Positions 27,331 through 37,558 of a stretch of DNA of 64,000 nt are shown here, one piece after another (within the stretch, counting starts at the first letter, position 1; each line of letters begins with the position of its first letter). Source of the DNA: an uncultured Eubacteriales bacterium (GTDB lineage: Bacteria > Bacillota > Clostridia > Christensenellales > Aristaeellaceae); the NCBI GenBank assembly GCA_900315675.1, contig OMZY01000001.1, positions 310,001-374,000 on the forward strand, written 5' to 3'. The translations under genes were made by a program, and so were the position numbers. The notes under the pieces were generated by a model that saw only the letters and a program-made list of their open reading frames with translations, did no database searches and had not been told where the DNA came from.

Positions 27331-28443
27331 ATGAAAACACAGATGGAAAAGCACGCGGCGGAACAGGCAGTAATCCTGATCCCCTCCCTGGAACCGGACG
27401 AGCGGCTGCCGGAATATATTCAGAAGCTGAAAGACGGCGGATTTGCGCATATTGTTGTGGTGGATGACGGATCCGGAGAAGCATATCAGCCGATTTTTGA
27501 CGAAGTCGGGGCAGTAGAAGATACGGTTGTTCTACGGCATGAGGTGAACAGGGGAAAGGGTGTAGCGCTGAAAACCGGATACCGCTATATCATGGAAAAC
27601 CTGAAGGACATAACCGGCGTCATAACTGCCGATGCAGACGGACAGCATACTGTGGCTGACTGCCTGAAACTTGCCGAGGAACTTTCAAAGGGAAAACGGG
27701 CGCTTTACCTTGGAAGCCGGGATTTCAACCTTGAATGTATTCCGCCGAAGAGCCGCAGCGGAAATAAAATCACATCCGCGGTTTTTAAACTGCTTTACGG
27801 TCAGTACCTGCCCGATACCCAGACCGGGCTGAGGGCTTTCCGGAAAGAAGAACTTGCCTTCATGGCCGAAGTGGAGGGAGAACGGTACGAATATGAGATG
27901 AAGGTTCTGATTGCCTGTTCACGGGCGCGGATTCCGATGATTCCGGTGACCATAGAAACGATCTACGAAAACAATAACGAAGGCACTCATTTCCATCCGG
28001 TCCGTGACAGCTGGCGGATCTATAAAGTGATTCTGGGAAGCTTCTTCAAGTTCATGAGCGTGTCCCTGATCTGTTTCGTGATAGATCAGATTCTCGCCCT
28101 GATTCTGCGCAAGTGGATTCTGCCGGCAGCGGGTCTTGTACGGGGCAGTATGATGAACCTTCAGGTCAGCGGATATGGCGCGCGGCTTGTGAGTTCTGTG
28201 ATCAACTTTATGATGAACAAGAAGCTGGTCTTCCAGATGAAAGGGAAGGCCGGGAAACCCGCTGTGCGATACACACTGCTCTGTGTTGCCATCATTACTG
28301 TTTCCAATGCCGGCGTATGGGCACTCGGTCAGATCGGAATGGCTGACTGGCTTGCAAAAATACTGATGGACACAATGTTGTATTTCCTGAGCTACAGAGT
28401 TCAGGAACGATGGGTTTTCAAGGGGGACGAAGCTCATGAGTGA
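27331..28443 (+). CDS. GT2 glycosyltransferase fused to GtrA-like membrane domain
   Basis: Residues ~1-230 form a dolichol-phosphate-mannose-synthase-like GT2 domain: AVILIPSLEPDERLPEYI, HIVVVDDGSGEAYQPIFD, GKGVALKTGYRYIM, ITADADGQHTVADC (DxD-type metal site) and the DTQTGLRAFRKEEL block. Residues ~235-365 form a four-helix GtrA-like domain (FFKFMSVSLICFVIDQILALIL, VSSVINFMMNKKLVFQ, TLLCVAIITVSNAGVWAL, LDTMLYFLSYRVQERWVF). It probably charges a lipid carrier with a sugar and flips it for wall glycan decoration. The start is uncertain: GAGAGAGG touches ATG 27331 and is 12 nt from ATG 27343. The next gene overlaps its end by 8 nt. Confidence 0.82.
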   Translation: MKTQMEKHAAEQAVILIPSLEPDERLPEYIQKLKDGGFAHIVVVDDGSGEAYQPIFDEVGAVEDTVVLRHEVNRGKGVALKTGYRYIMENLKDITGVITADADGQHTVADCLKLAEELSKGKRALYLGSRDFNLECIPPKSRSGNKITSAVFKLLYGQYLPDTQTGLRAFRKEELAFMAEVEGERYEYEMKVLIACSRARIPMIPVTIETIYENNNEGTHFHPVRDSWRIYKVILGSFFKFMSVSLICFVIDQILALILRKWILPAAGLVRGSMMNLQVSGYGARLVSSVINFMMNKKLVFQMKGKAGKPAVRYTLLCVAIITVSNAGVWALGQIGMADWLAKILMDTMLYFLSYRVQERWVFKGDEAHE

Positions 28444-29179
28444 AAAACTCTTTGAGATTTTCGGGATTACCTTTACAGTAACCTACGTATATGCGATCCT
28501 GTCTGCGGTTGTTCTGCTGCTGTTTATGACCTGGTGGCTGCTGAACAGAAAAAAAAGAACCGGCAAGCCTGTGTTTGCCGGACAGGTGATGAACGGAATC
28601 GGATTCGGCCTGCTGCCTGCGCTTGCTCTGCTGAAATCCTTTCAGGATCTTTCCTACGGAAAAGGGGCTGAAGTGATCGATCCGCTTCCACAGGTAAGCT
28701 GGCTATGCCAGGAAGGATGCTACAGGCCGATGAGAATTGAAGCGGCAGCGGCGCTCTTCCTGTTTTTGCTGCTGTGTCTGTGGCTGATTTTCCGAAAAGA
28801 AGAATTTCCGGATAACGGAGATCTTCTGATGATTGCAGTCTGCCTGTGGTCAGTGATCCGCCTCGGGACAGAAGATTTCCGACGCGAACCGCATCTCCTT
28901 TTTCACTGCACATCCTCGGCCACCGTAATCCTGTGTCTGGTGATCTGGACTGTCAGAAGAATCAGAATCTGTCGTATGCCGCTGCGTACCATTGCGGATC
29001 TCACGGCTGTAACAGCCTGTGTTGCGGTAAATATCCTGACAACGGTCCGCGTTCTGTCCGCGGGCAGCGATATTGCCGATTTCGCGGTAAAAATGGGCAG
29101 CGCATTACTGGCAATGATCCTGACGCTGATCGCGGGCAGCGATGTACGGAAAATGAAGTCCAGAGAGAATCAGGCCTGA
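28436..29179 (+). CDS. Multi-pass membrane protein, weakly Lgt-like
   Basis: The ATG overlaps the GT2-GtrA stop. The 247-residue product has about seven hydrophobic segments (VTYVYAILSAVVLLLFMTWWLL, VMNGIGFGLLPALALL, RIEAAAALFLFLLLCLWLIF, LLMIAVCLWSVIRLG, ATVILCLVIWTV, DLTAVTACVAVNILTTV, MGSALLAMILTLIAGS). The order of helices, the VIRLGTEDFRRE turn after the fifth segment and the LCQEGCYRP loop faintly recall the diacylglyceryl transferase Lgt topology, but the Lgt catalytic signatures are absent. Function is unknown; the coupling to the glycosyltransferase hints at an envelope role. It ends 10 bp inside the opposing GNAT gene. Confidence 0.6.
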   Translation: MSEKLFEIFGITFTVTYVYAILSAVVLLLFMTWWLLNRKKRTGKPVFAGQVMNGIGFGLLPALALLKSFQDLSYGKGAEVIDPLPQVSWLCQEGCYRPMRIEAAAALFLFLLLCLWLIFRKEEFPDNGDLLMIAVCLWSVIRLGTEDFRREPHLLFHCTSSATVILCLVIWTVRRIRICRMPLRTIADLTAVTACVAVNILTTVRVLSAGSDIADFAVKMGSALLAMILTLIAGSDVRKMKSRENQA

Positions 29180-29625
29180 TGACGATTGGGGCAGTTTTTC
29201 TTCGGACAGCGGCTGCAGGTATCCAGATCAATCCGGTCGCCGGCGATCATCATTTCCACATCCGAATCATCTGCTGCATGGGTTTCGGACAGTCCCAGGC
29301 GGGAAAAGAATCCTGTCAGAGAACGGGGACAGCGGAGCCGGACCTCCCTGGCTGAATGGCTTTGGGCTTTATACAGAAGCAGACGGAGAACCAGATCGCC
29401 CAGGTGTTTCCCGCGGTGTGATTCCAGTACGGCAATATCGCCCAGCCAGAAGCTGCCGTTGCTCCACCAGATCCGTCCGGTCGCCACGGGAACGGAATCT
29501 TCAAAGACAAGCACATTCCAGCTTTCCGGATCGAGCGAATCGGTGTCAAAGCCCAACACCGCCCTGCGGACAGATACCGCGGCGGTCAGATCATCTCCGG
29601 GGGGGAACCATTTGCCCTGAATCAT
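29170..29625 (-). CDS. GNAT acetyltransferase with C-terminal cysteine cluster
   Basis: A 151-residue single-domain GNAT protein: VPVATGRIWWSNGSFWLGDIAVLESHRGKHLGDLVLRLLLYKA contains the acetyl-CoA-binding HRGKHLG (R/QxxGxG/A) motif, followed by the LTGFFSRLGLSE strand. The C-terminus is unusual: IDLDTCSRCPKKNCPNRHQA, a Cys-x2-Cys-x4-Cys-x3-His pattern that could bind zinc, not normal for simple GNATs. Substrate is unknown. The gene converges on the preceding membrane protein gene with a 10-bp overlap of the coding ends. A purine-rich AAGGAGAAG precedes its ATG. Confidence 0.78.
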   Translation of the reverse strand: MIQGKWFPPGDDLTAAVSVRRAVLGFDTDSLDPESWNVLVFEDSVPVATGRIWWSNGSFWLGDIAVLESHRGKHLGDLVLRLLLYKAQSHSAREVRLRCPRSLTGFFSRLGLSETHAADDSDVEMMIAGDRIDLDTCSRCPKKNCPNRHQA

Positions 29626-29671
29626 AAAGCTTCTCCTTACATTATTTCAATCATCTGAATGAGGGATCATT

Positions 29672-29890
29672 ATGGACAAGAAAAAGATCGAAAGAATCAA
29701 CGAACTGGCCAGAAAGAAAAAGGCCTCCGGTCTGACCGAGGCGGAAACCGCAGAACAGGCGGATCTCCGGCGTGAGTATCTTGCGGAATACCGGGAAAAC
29801 ATGAAAGCCATGCTGGACAACCTGATCATCCAGGAACAGGACGGAACCCGGCATGCCCTGAAACAAAAGGATAATCCACCTGTTCAATGA
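29672..29890 (+). CDS. DUF896 (YnzC-like) protein
   Basis: The 72-residue protein MDKKKIERINELARKKKASGLTEAETAEQADLRREYLAEYRENMKAML is a clear DUF896 member: a helical hairpin with the KIxRINELARKKKxxGLTxxExxEQxxLRxEYL signature. In Bacillus ynzC lies in the SOS-induced yneA operon, but no cell-division or SOS gene is beside it here. AGGGATCATT precedes ATG 29672 as a weak ribosome binding site. It is followed by a separate promoter at 29917, so it is probably monocistronic. Confidence 0.88.
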   Translation: MDKKKIERINELARKKKASGLTEAETAEQADLRREYLAEYRENMKAMLDNLIIQEQDGTRHALKQKDNPPVQ

Positions 29891-29916
29891 TAAGGCCGCG
29901 ACAGAGGAAAGTCAAC

Positions 29917-29945
29917 TTGTCAAAGAAAACAGGTTTGGGTATAAT
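29917..29945 (+). promoter_or_regulatory. Promoter of the DUF1292 gene and downstream envelope genes
   Basis: TTGTCA (29917-29922), 17-bp spacer, TATAAT (29940-29945), 57 nt before the ATG. Confidence 0.8.
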
Positions 29946-30002
29946 AATATGCTGTTTACAGCATGTCCACTCTATGAAAACAACGAAAGGCAGGATAGGA
30001 AA

Positions 30003-30317
30003 ATGAACGAAAATGAAATGAACAATATGGAAGAGGATATTATCGTTTTTGAAGACGAGGACGGCAACGAATACAATTATTCCGTAGTCGATTATATGTT
30101 CTATAACGGAGAGGAATATGCCCTGCTGGTCGAAACATCGGAAGAAGCGTCTGAAGACGGACAGCAGGAGTGCATTATCTGCAAAATCGTTGCGGAGCAG
30201 GATGAGGACGGCGAGGAATCCGAAAGCTTTGAACTCGTGGAAGATGAAAGTCTCGGGCAGAAGCTGGTAGAGATTTTCAACACAAAAATGGCAGAAGACG
30301 GAGAAGAGGAAGAATAA
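30003..30317 (+). CDS. DUF1292 family acidic protein
   Basis: ATG 30003 (AGGATAGGAAA upstream) starts a 104-residue, very acidic protein: DIIVFEDEDGNEYNYSVVDYMFYNGEEYALLVETSE, then QECIICKIVAEQDEDGEESESFELVEDESLGQKLVEIFN. The order (I-V-F-x-D-E-D-G-N-E, x-Y-N-G-E-E-Y-A-L-L, then an I-C-K-I-V strand) is the DUF1292 pattern found widely in Clostridia and Bacilli, often near ruvX or mltG. The function is not established. The start is set by the promoter at 29917 and the ribosome binding site; an upstream ATG at 29949 falls at the expected transcription start. It precedes the phosphodiester glycosidase gene by 1 nt. Confidence 0.85.
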   Translation: MNENEMNNMEEDIIVFEDEDGNEYNYSVVDYMFYNGEEYALLVETSEEASEDGQQECIICKIVAEQDEDGEESESFELVEDESLGQKLVEIFNTKMAEDGEEEE

Positions 30318-30318
30318 G

Positions 30319-31368
30319 ATGAAAATGCCGTTAAGGATACTGCTGATTCTGCTTTGCGCAATTCTGATTATTGCGATTCCGTTTACTGTATCCTCTCCGA
30401 ACCTTCTCAATGACGTCAAGATGGAACTGATGAATGAGGGCGGGGAAGAAATCGATTTCGGGAAACTGTTCTTCTCCTATGCCAGAGCTGAGGAAGAAGT
30501 TGAGGAAGAAGCGCTGGATGAGGACGGGCATAATGACGGTTCGTTTGAAGCTCATCCGGAATGGAAGCTTCCTATGGATTTCACTGTTCCGCCTGCTCCG
30601 GATGCTGCATTGTATACTGAAGACAGCTATGAGGATGAAACAATCAGTGTGAAACTGGAGCATCAGGAAATGGATGATGGCACCAAAATGCACGTCGCCT
30701 ATATCCGGATTGCGGACCCTTCACAGCTGCGCACCGGTGTGGCCAATCCTGAAAAGCCTGCTTCCACGCGGACAAAAACAGTCAGGTCAATGGCCCGAAA
30801 CTACAATGCCGTAATTGCTCTGAACGGGGATAACTACACAGATAATCCAAAGAAGACAACATTTGAATACCGGATGACAACAAAAATCCGGAGCAATTCA
30901 AACAAGCTCAAAGATATCCTGATTATTGACGATCTGGGGGATTTTCATCTCTTCGTCCAATCCCAGGGAATCAAGGAATACCCGGAAATCATGAAAAAGG
31001 AAGGCCGTAAGCTGATCAATGCTTTCACCTTCGGGCCCGCACTCGTGAAAGACGGTAAACTGCTGGAACTGGATGAGGATTACGGATACAATCCCAACGG
31101 ACGTGAACCCCGCACCGCTATCGGACAGATGGGGCCGCTGAGTTATGTAATGGTTCTTATTGAAGCGAAGGACCGTTCCGGCAAAACCGGATTTTCCCAG
31201 GGAAAGCTTGCTGAATTCATGTACAACCTGGGATGCGTACAGGCATTCAATCTGGATGGCGGAAACAGCGCGGAAATGGTTTTCGGTGAACAGGTGATCA
31301 AAGGACAGCCCGGCGGTGATGAACGTACCCTGAGCGATATTATTTATTTCGCTACTATGCAACCATAA
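30319..31368 (+). CDS. Phosphodiester glycosidase family protein (NAGPA-like), membrane-anchored or secreted
   Basis: An N-terminal hydrophobic segment (ILLILLCAILIIAIPFTV) acts as signal peptide or anchor. A variable acidic linker follows (EEEVEEEALDEDG). The catalytic domain runs from ~110 and shows VAYIRIADPSQLRTG, NAVIALNGDNYTD, the INAFTFGPALVKDGK block, EPRTAIGQMG and CVQAFNLDGGNSAEMVF, the hallmark of the NAGPA/phosphodiester glycosidase domain also found in exopolysaccharide proteins. Such domains cleave sugar-1-phosphodiesters, so a role in trimming wall or capsule phosphodiesters outside the membrane is likely. The gene is 1 nt after the DUF1292 gene and probably in the same transcript. 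Confidence 0.85.
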   Translation: MKMPLRILLILLCAILIIAIPFTVSSPNLLNDVKMELMNEGGEEIDFGKLFFSYARAEEEVEEEALDEDGHNDGSFEAHPEWKLPMDFTVPPAPDAALYTEDSYEDETISVKLEHQEMDDGTKMHVAYIRIADPSQLRTGVANPEKPASTRTKTVRSMARNYNAVIALNGDNYTDNPKKTTFEYRMTTKIRSNSNKLKDILIIDDLGDFHLFVQSQGIKEYPEIMKKEGRKLINAFTFGPALVKDGKLLELDEDYGYNPNGREPRTAIGQMGPLSYVMVLIEAKDRSGKTGFSQGKLAEFMYNLGCVQAFNLDGGNSAEMVFGEQVIKGQPGGDERTLSDIIYFATMQP

Positions 31369-31449
31369 CGGAATGAACTGGCAGCATACTTTCCGGAATG
31401 AAAAACGGAAAGTATGTTTCCTTATTCAGCACAGAAAGGTTATGACGGA

Positions 31450-32400
31450 ATGAATCTGATTGAAGAAGCCGTAATTATTGAAGTATTGGGAATACGGATG
31501 TATGCTTTCGGCGCCTGCGTTGCCCTGGGCGTACTGTTTGCCGTTATTTCCCTGTGTGTTACAGGCCGCCATCTTTCCTTTAAAAAAGGGACCGCCCTTC
31601 TGACTGCCGTTATCTCCATTCTTTCGGGAATCCTGTGCTCCAGGGTGGCCTTCTGTATGCTGAACAAGGAACTCGGCCATATGACGCCCCTTTCCTTCTG
31701 GCCGCAGGTGAGCGGGGGAGGATGGAGTATGTTCGGCCTGATCGGAGGCGTTCTGATCGGCGGATATATCAGCGCCAGGATCATGAAGGAAGATACAGGG
31801 AAAGTGCTGGATGCTGTCAGCCTTTCAGTACTTCCGATGATCGCTGCGGAACGGATGGGCGAAAGCCGTATTGAGGATTTTGATATCAGCAGGCCGCTGG
31901 ACAGTGCTTTCCTGAAGGATAGTTTTCTGGCAGTAGGGGGAGACGAACCATGCCTTGCGACCTATTATATTGCAGCGGCCGTTGCTGTCCTTCTGTTTAT
32001 TATTCTGGCGGTATGCATGTCACACAGAGAACGGTCAGGAAATATCGCCAATGCTTTCCTCCTTCTTTTCGGAGCTGCTTCCATCATCACGGAAAGTCTG
32101 CGCTATGATCGTTTCCTGAGTGTGTCTTTTGTCGGATTGCAACAGATTGCAGCAGCCCTTACACTCGCGGCAGGCGTTGTGTTTGCGATTGTAAGGGGAG
32201 ACAGGAAACCTGCCCTTTGGACAGCAGCGGCGGTCAGCCTTGTGCTGATGGTCGGCGCTGTCATCGGACTCGAATTTGCCCTGGACAGAACCACATGGAA
32301 TAAGATCCTTATTTATGTTGCAATGGTTCTGATTGTTGCCATTCCGGTCATACTTGGGATGAAGCTGCTCAAAACACATAACAATAAAAAGGCAGAGTGA
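31450..32400 (+). CDS. Lgt-like (prolipoprotein diacylglyceryl transferase family) membrane protein, degenerate signature
   Basis: A 316-residue membrane protein with about eight helices. The order agrees with Lgt: an N-terminal periplasmic-facing start with a first helix (IRMYAFGACVALGVLFAVISL), a glycine-rich GGGWSMFGLIGGVLIGGYISARIMK matching the Lgt GG...HGGLIGG segment, then AERMGESRIEDF near the GRxGNFxNxE position and ESLRYDRFL near the late Arg. The catalytic His and the full GRxGNF motif are altered, so normal lipoprotein lipidation is doubtful and it may be a neofunctionalised paralogue. ATG 31450 has AAAGG 10 nt upstream. It is followed 3 nt later by a PlsC-like gene, another lipid enzyme. 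Confidence 0.7.
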   Translation: MNLIEEAVIIEVLGIRMYAFGACVALGVLFAVISLCVTGRHLSFKKGTALLTAVISILSGILCSRVAFCMLNKELGHMTPLSFWPQVSGGGWSMFGLIGGVLIGGYISARIMKEDTGKVLDAVSLSVLPMIAAERMGESRIEDFDISRPLDSAFLKDSFLAVGGDEPCLATYYIAAAVAVLLFIILAVCMSHRERSGNIANAFLLLFGAASIITESLRYDRFLSVSFVGLQQIAAALTLAAGVVFAIVRGDRKPALWTAAAVSLVLMVGAVIGLEFALDRTTWNKILIYVAMVLIVAIPVILGMKLLKTHNNKKAE

Positions 32401-32403
32401 ATT

Positions 32404-33150
32404 ATGACGATCGACAGTGCTGACATCCTGATTCAGAAAAAACCCGGGAAGAAAGAGAAACTGGTTACGAAAGTTGTAGTCGGTATTCTACGGCCCTTTA
32501 ACCGTCATAAAATGGTTCATCTTGACCATATCAGACAGGACCGTGACAATCCTCTGGTTTTTCTCGGAAATCATGCGGAAATCTACGGTCCGATTGCCAG
32601 CGCACTGTGTTTTCCTGTACCGGTCCGTTTCTGGGTGATTTCCCATATGATGGGCCGGCCGCGGGATGTCAGGGTATATCTGTACGAAAATACTTTCAGC
32701 AAGAAGACATTTCTGCCTGTATTCATACGTAAAATGCTGGCCGTGCTGATGGGATGGCTGAGTGCGAATGTCATGTGCGGACTGAACTCCATTCCGGTTT
32801 ACCGTGATTCACCGATGAAACTCAGAATGACACTCCGGAAAAGTGTAGAAGCGCTTGAAAACGGTGATAATCTGATGATTTTCCCGGAACATCCTGACGG
32901 GAAGTATGTAAAAGGCAGCGTCAGTGAGTTTTCACCCGGTTTTCTGATGCTGGCGGAAGCCTGGTGGAAGAAAACAGGCAAAAAGCTTCGCATCCTGCCT
33001 GTTTTCGCAAACAGGACGGAACGTACTTTCACCTTCGGAGAAGAAATCTGCTATGAACCTGCAAACGGATTTGCCGCTGAGCAGGAACGCATTCTGAAGG
33101 ATGCCAGGAATCAGATGCTCCGTATGGCCGGAGAAGACACAGAGGAATAA
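32404..33150 (+). CDS. PlsC-like acyltransferase with altered HX4D motif
   Basis: The 248-residue protein resembles 1-acylglycerol-3-phosphate acyltransferases: PLVFLGNHAEIYGPIASAL occupies motif I, GLNSIPVYRDS motif II, NLMIFPEHPDGKYVKG motif III (normally FPEGTRS) and RILPVFANRTE motif IV. However, motif I reads HAEIYG, so the catalytic Asp of HX4D is a Gly, and motif III carries His-Pro-Asp-Gly. It may be inactive, use another substrate, or be a distinct lineage. A hydrophobic stretch (~98-120) could be membrane-associated. It follows the Lgt-like gene by 3 nt, suggesting a shared lipid or lipoprotein role. Confidence 0.72.
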   Translation: MTIDSADILIQKKPGKKEKLVTKVVVGILRPFNRHKMVHLDHIRQDRDNPLVFLGNHAEIYGPIASALCFPVPVRFWVISHMMGRPRDVRVYLYENTFSKKTFLPVFIRKMLAVLMGWLSANVMCGLNSIPVYRDSPMKLRMTLRKSVEALENGDNLMIFPEHPDGKYVKGSVSEFSPGFLMLAEAWWKKTGKKLRILPVFANRTERTFTFGEEICYEPANGFAAEQERILKDARNQMLRMAGEDTEE

Positions 33151-33182
33151 ACCGGAGCCAAACCGGGAAAGGAGCACGTAAA

Positions 33183-33788
33183 ATGAAGAGACTGGCGGCA
33201 TCAATCCTGACAGCTCTGATAATTGCCGTTCTGACCGTATCAGCCGGAGCGGAAACAATGACCGATATGCGAAGCTGGTTCAGCATTCCTACGGCAACTC
33301 CGGCACCGGACGCTTTCCGATTCAGGGACGGAATCCGCTGGGGGATGAATCCGCAGCAGGTCAAAGCTCTGGAAACAGAGCAGATGTCGGAACGAAGCGC
33401 ACAAAACTGGTCCATTATGCTGACAGACGCAAAAGTCAGCGTGAGCCGGTTCAGCGCTGATCTCGTGTTTATGTTCAGAGACAACTGCCTGCTGATGATT
33501 CTATACGAATTTACAGGAAAACCTTCCGCGGATGATTTCATTTATCTGTCCGGAGCACTATGTTCCCTGTACGGAGAGAAAGCTTCTGCTGAACCCCGGA
33601 AAATCAAAGCTCTGATGGACGCAATCAACCCGGAAAAATATGAAACAAAGAATATCAAAGACGCAGAAGGATGGATGACAGCCGACGGTACCACCATTTA
33701 TCTGTACCGATATTCTCCGGAAGCTTTTGCAGTTATGTATGTTTCACCAGTGATCGGAAGCAGGATTTACCAGACAAACGGACTGTGA
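33183..33788 (+). CDS. Secreted protein of unknown function
   Basis: The N-terminus MKRLAASILTALIIAVLTVSAGAETM is a signal peptide with an AXA-type cleavage site. The remaining ~175 residues read FRFRDGIRWGMNPQQVKALE, then ADLVFMFRDNCLLMILYEF and two short mixed alpha/beta parts. The FxDGxxWGM...V segment occurs in many small exported proteins of Clostridia, possibly a repeat-type binding domain, but I cannot assign a function. AAAGGAG precedes the ATG. It ends the 30-33.8 kb gene run; its stop codon lies within a 9-10 bp inverted repeat (33780-33801) that may act as a weak terminator. Confidence 0.7.
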   Translation: MKRLAASILTALIIAVLTVSAGAETMTDMRSWFSIPTATPAPDAFRFRDGIRWGMNPQQVKALETEQMSERSAQNWSIMLTDAKVSVSRFSADLVFMFRDNCLLMILYEFTGKPSADDFIYLSGALCSLYGEKASAEPRKIKALMDAINPEKYETKNIKDAEGWMTADGTTIYLYRYSPEAFAVMYVSPVIGSRIYQTNGL

Positions 33789-33849
33789 CATTTCACAGTC
33801 CGTTCACATTTCCACACAAAGAATTCACTGAAAACAGGCATGGAAAGTA

Positions 33850-33878
33850 TTGACAAAGAAAAGGCATGGTGATACATT
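33850..33878 (+). promoter_or_regulatory. Promoter of hrcA-grpE-dnaK-dnaJ
   Basis: TTGACA (33850-33855), 17-bp spacer, TACATT (33873-33878). The expected start (~33885) places CIRCE at the very 5' end of the mRNA. Confidence 0.85.
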
Positions 33879-33888
33879 ATGCCTGTGG

Positions 33889-33915
33889 TTAGCACTCGAA
33901 AGAGGTGAGTGCTAA
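33889..33915 (+). promoter_or_regulatory. CIRCE operator (HrcA binding site)
   Basis: A perfect TTAGCACTC, 9-bp spacer, GAGTGCTAA. HrcA dimers bind here and repress the operon; heat shock titrates the GroE system that keeps HrcA folded, and so relieves repression. Only this copy was seen in the window. Confidence 0.97.
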
Positions 33916-33940
33916 CAACCCGCAGAAAGGAGGCGGTCAG

Positions 33941-34993
33941 ATGCAGATGGACGATCGCAAAAGACGGATTTTACGCGCGATCATAGACGATTATATTCTG
34001 ACCGGCATTCCGGTCGGATCCCGTACGATCAGCAAAAAGTACGAGACGGGCTTGTCTTCTGCCACTATCCGGAATGAGATGAGCGATCTGGAGGAACTCG
34101 GCTTTCTCGATCAGCCGCATGTTTCCGCCGGGCGGGTTCCGTCAGCAAAGGCTTACAGACTTTATGTGGATTCCCTGCTGCAGGACGGCGTGATTCCGGA
34201 TGACAGCGCGGAAAGCGTTCTCAGCCATTTTTCCGGACGTATCCATCAGATGGAGGATGTCATTGATCATGCAGCACGTGTGCTTTCCAGCCTGACGCAG
34301 TATACTGCTGTGGTGCTGTCGCCGAAGGGAATGGAGCCGCGGCTTCAGACCATTCAGCTGGTTCCGGTTTCCATCGGCAGCGCACTGGTGGTGATCGTAA
34401 CGGATCAGGGGGTTATCCGGGACAGCGTCATTCATATCAGTCCCGAGATGAGCGATGATACACTCTATGCCATCTCCAGAACCCTGACAAACGAACTGCG
34501 CGGATGTACGCTGAGTGACGCCTGCAAAGTGCTTCCCGATTTGCTGCGACGCATGGAGGGCAATGATGAGATTCTCCGCGGACTGTACGGCTATTTTGCC
34601 GAGGGACAGCAGGCAACCAGAAACCCGCATGTGGCCGTGGGCGGCACAAGCAATATGCTGAGTTATCCTGAATACAGCGACGTTGACAAAGCGAGAAGTT
34701 TCCTCAGCTTGATGGAAACGCGGGACAAACTGGCTGAGATTGTCCGCGGAAACGGAGAACTTGCTTTTACAGTCCGAATCGGTCCGGAAACGGGCGTACC
34801 CGAAATGGCAGACTGCTCCATTGTTACCGCCACCTATTCCACACGGGGCGGACAGCAGGGAACCATCGGTGTGATCGGACCGACAAGAATGAGATATTCA
34901 AGGGTGATTTCCATTCTGAATATGATGGGACATCAGCTGACGGATATGTTTAACGGTGAGGATGAGGATCATCCTTCCCGAAATCAGGAATGA
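33941..34993 (+). CDS. hrcA: Heat-inducible transcription repressor HrcA
   Basis: ATG 33941 follows AAAGGAGG with 7-nt spacing. The 350-residue protein has the N-terminal winged helix (RRILRAIIDDYILTGIPVGSRTISKKYETGLSSATIRNEMSDLEELGFLDQPHVSAGRVPSAKAYRLYVD), the GAF-like dimerisation domain and a C-terminal FTVRIGPETGVPEMADCSIVTATYS...GTIGVIGPTRMRYSRVISILNMMG. It represses its own operon through the CIRCE just upstream. The order hrcA-grpE-dnaK-dnaJ is the class I heat-shock operon of Firmicutes. The stop overlaps a possible upstream grpE start (ATGA). Confidence 0.96.
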   Translation: MQMDDRKRRILRAIIDDYILTGIPVGSRTISKKYETGLSSATIRNEMSDLEELGFLDQPHVSAGRVPSAKAYRLYVDSLLQDGVIPDDSAESVLSHFSGRIHQMEDVIDHAARVLSSLTQYTAVVLSPKGMEPRLQTIQLVPVSIGSALVVIVTDQGVIRDSVIHISPEMSDDTLYAISRTLTNELRGCTLSDACKVLPDLLRRMEGNDEILRGLYGYFAEGQQATRNPHVAVGGTSNMLSYPEYSDVDKARSFLSLMETRDKLAEIVRGNGELAFTVRIGPETGVPEMADCSIVTATYSTRGGQQGTIGVIGPTRMRYSRVISILNMMGHQLTDMFNGEDEDHPSRNQE

Positions 34994-35004
34994 AAGGCGA
35001 AAGT

Positions 35005-37466
<2,462 letters not shown>

Positions 37467-37499
37467 AACAGACAGCGAAGCAAATAAGTTATCCGGCAG

Positions 37500-37535
37500 G
37501 CAAGCCCGCCCCCGAAAAGAGGGTGGGCTTGCTTT
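37500..37535 (+). terminator. Intercistronic hairpin between dnaK and dnaJ
   Basis: GCAAGCCC-G-CC (37500-37510) pairs with GG-T-GGGCTTGC (37522-37532), followed by TTTG. It could partly terminate or stabilise the dnaK message, lowering dnaJ relative to dnaK. Confidence 0.65.
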
Positions 37536-37558
37536 GAGGAAGAAGGTGAGATGGCTTT

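Noticed and set aside
33780-33801. Strong terminator before the heat-shock promoter
   Set aside because: The inverted repeat overlaps the stop codon and is not followed by a T-run, so it is mentioned with the gene but not listed as a separate terminator.
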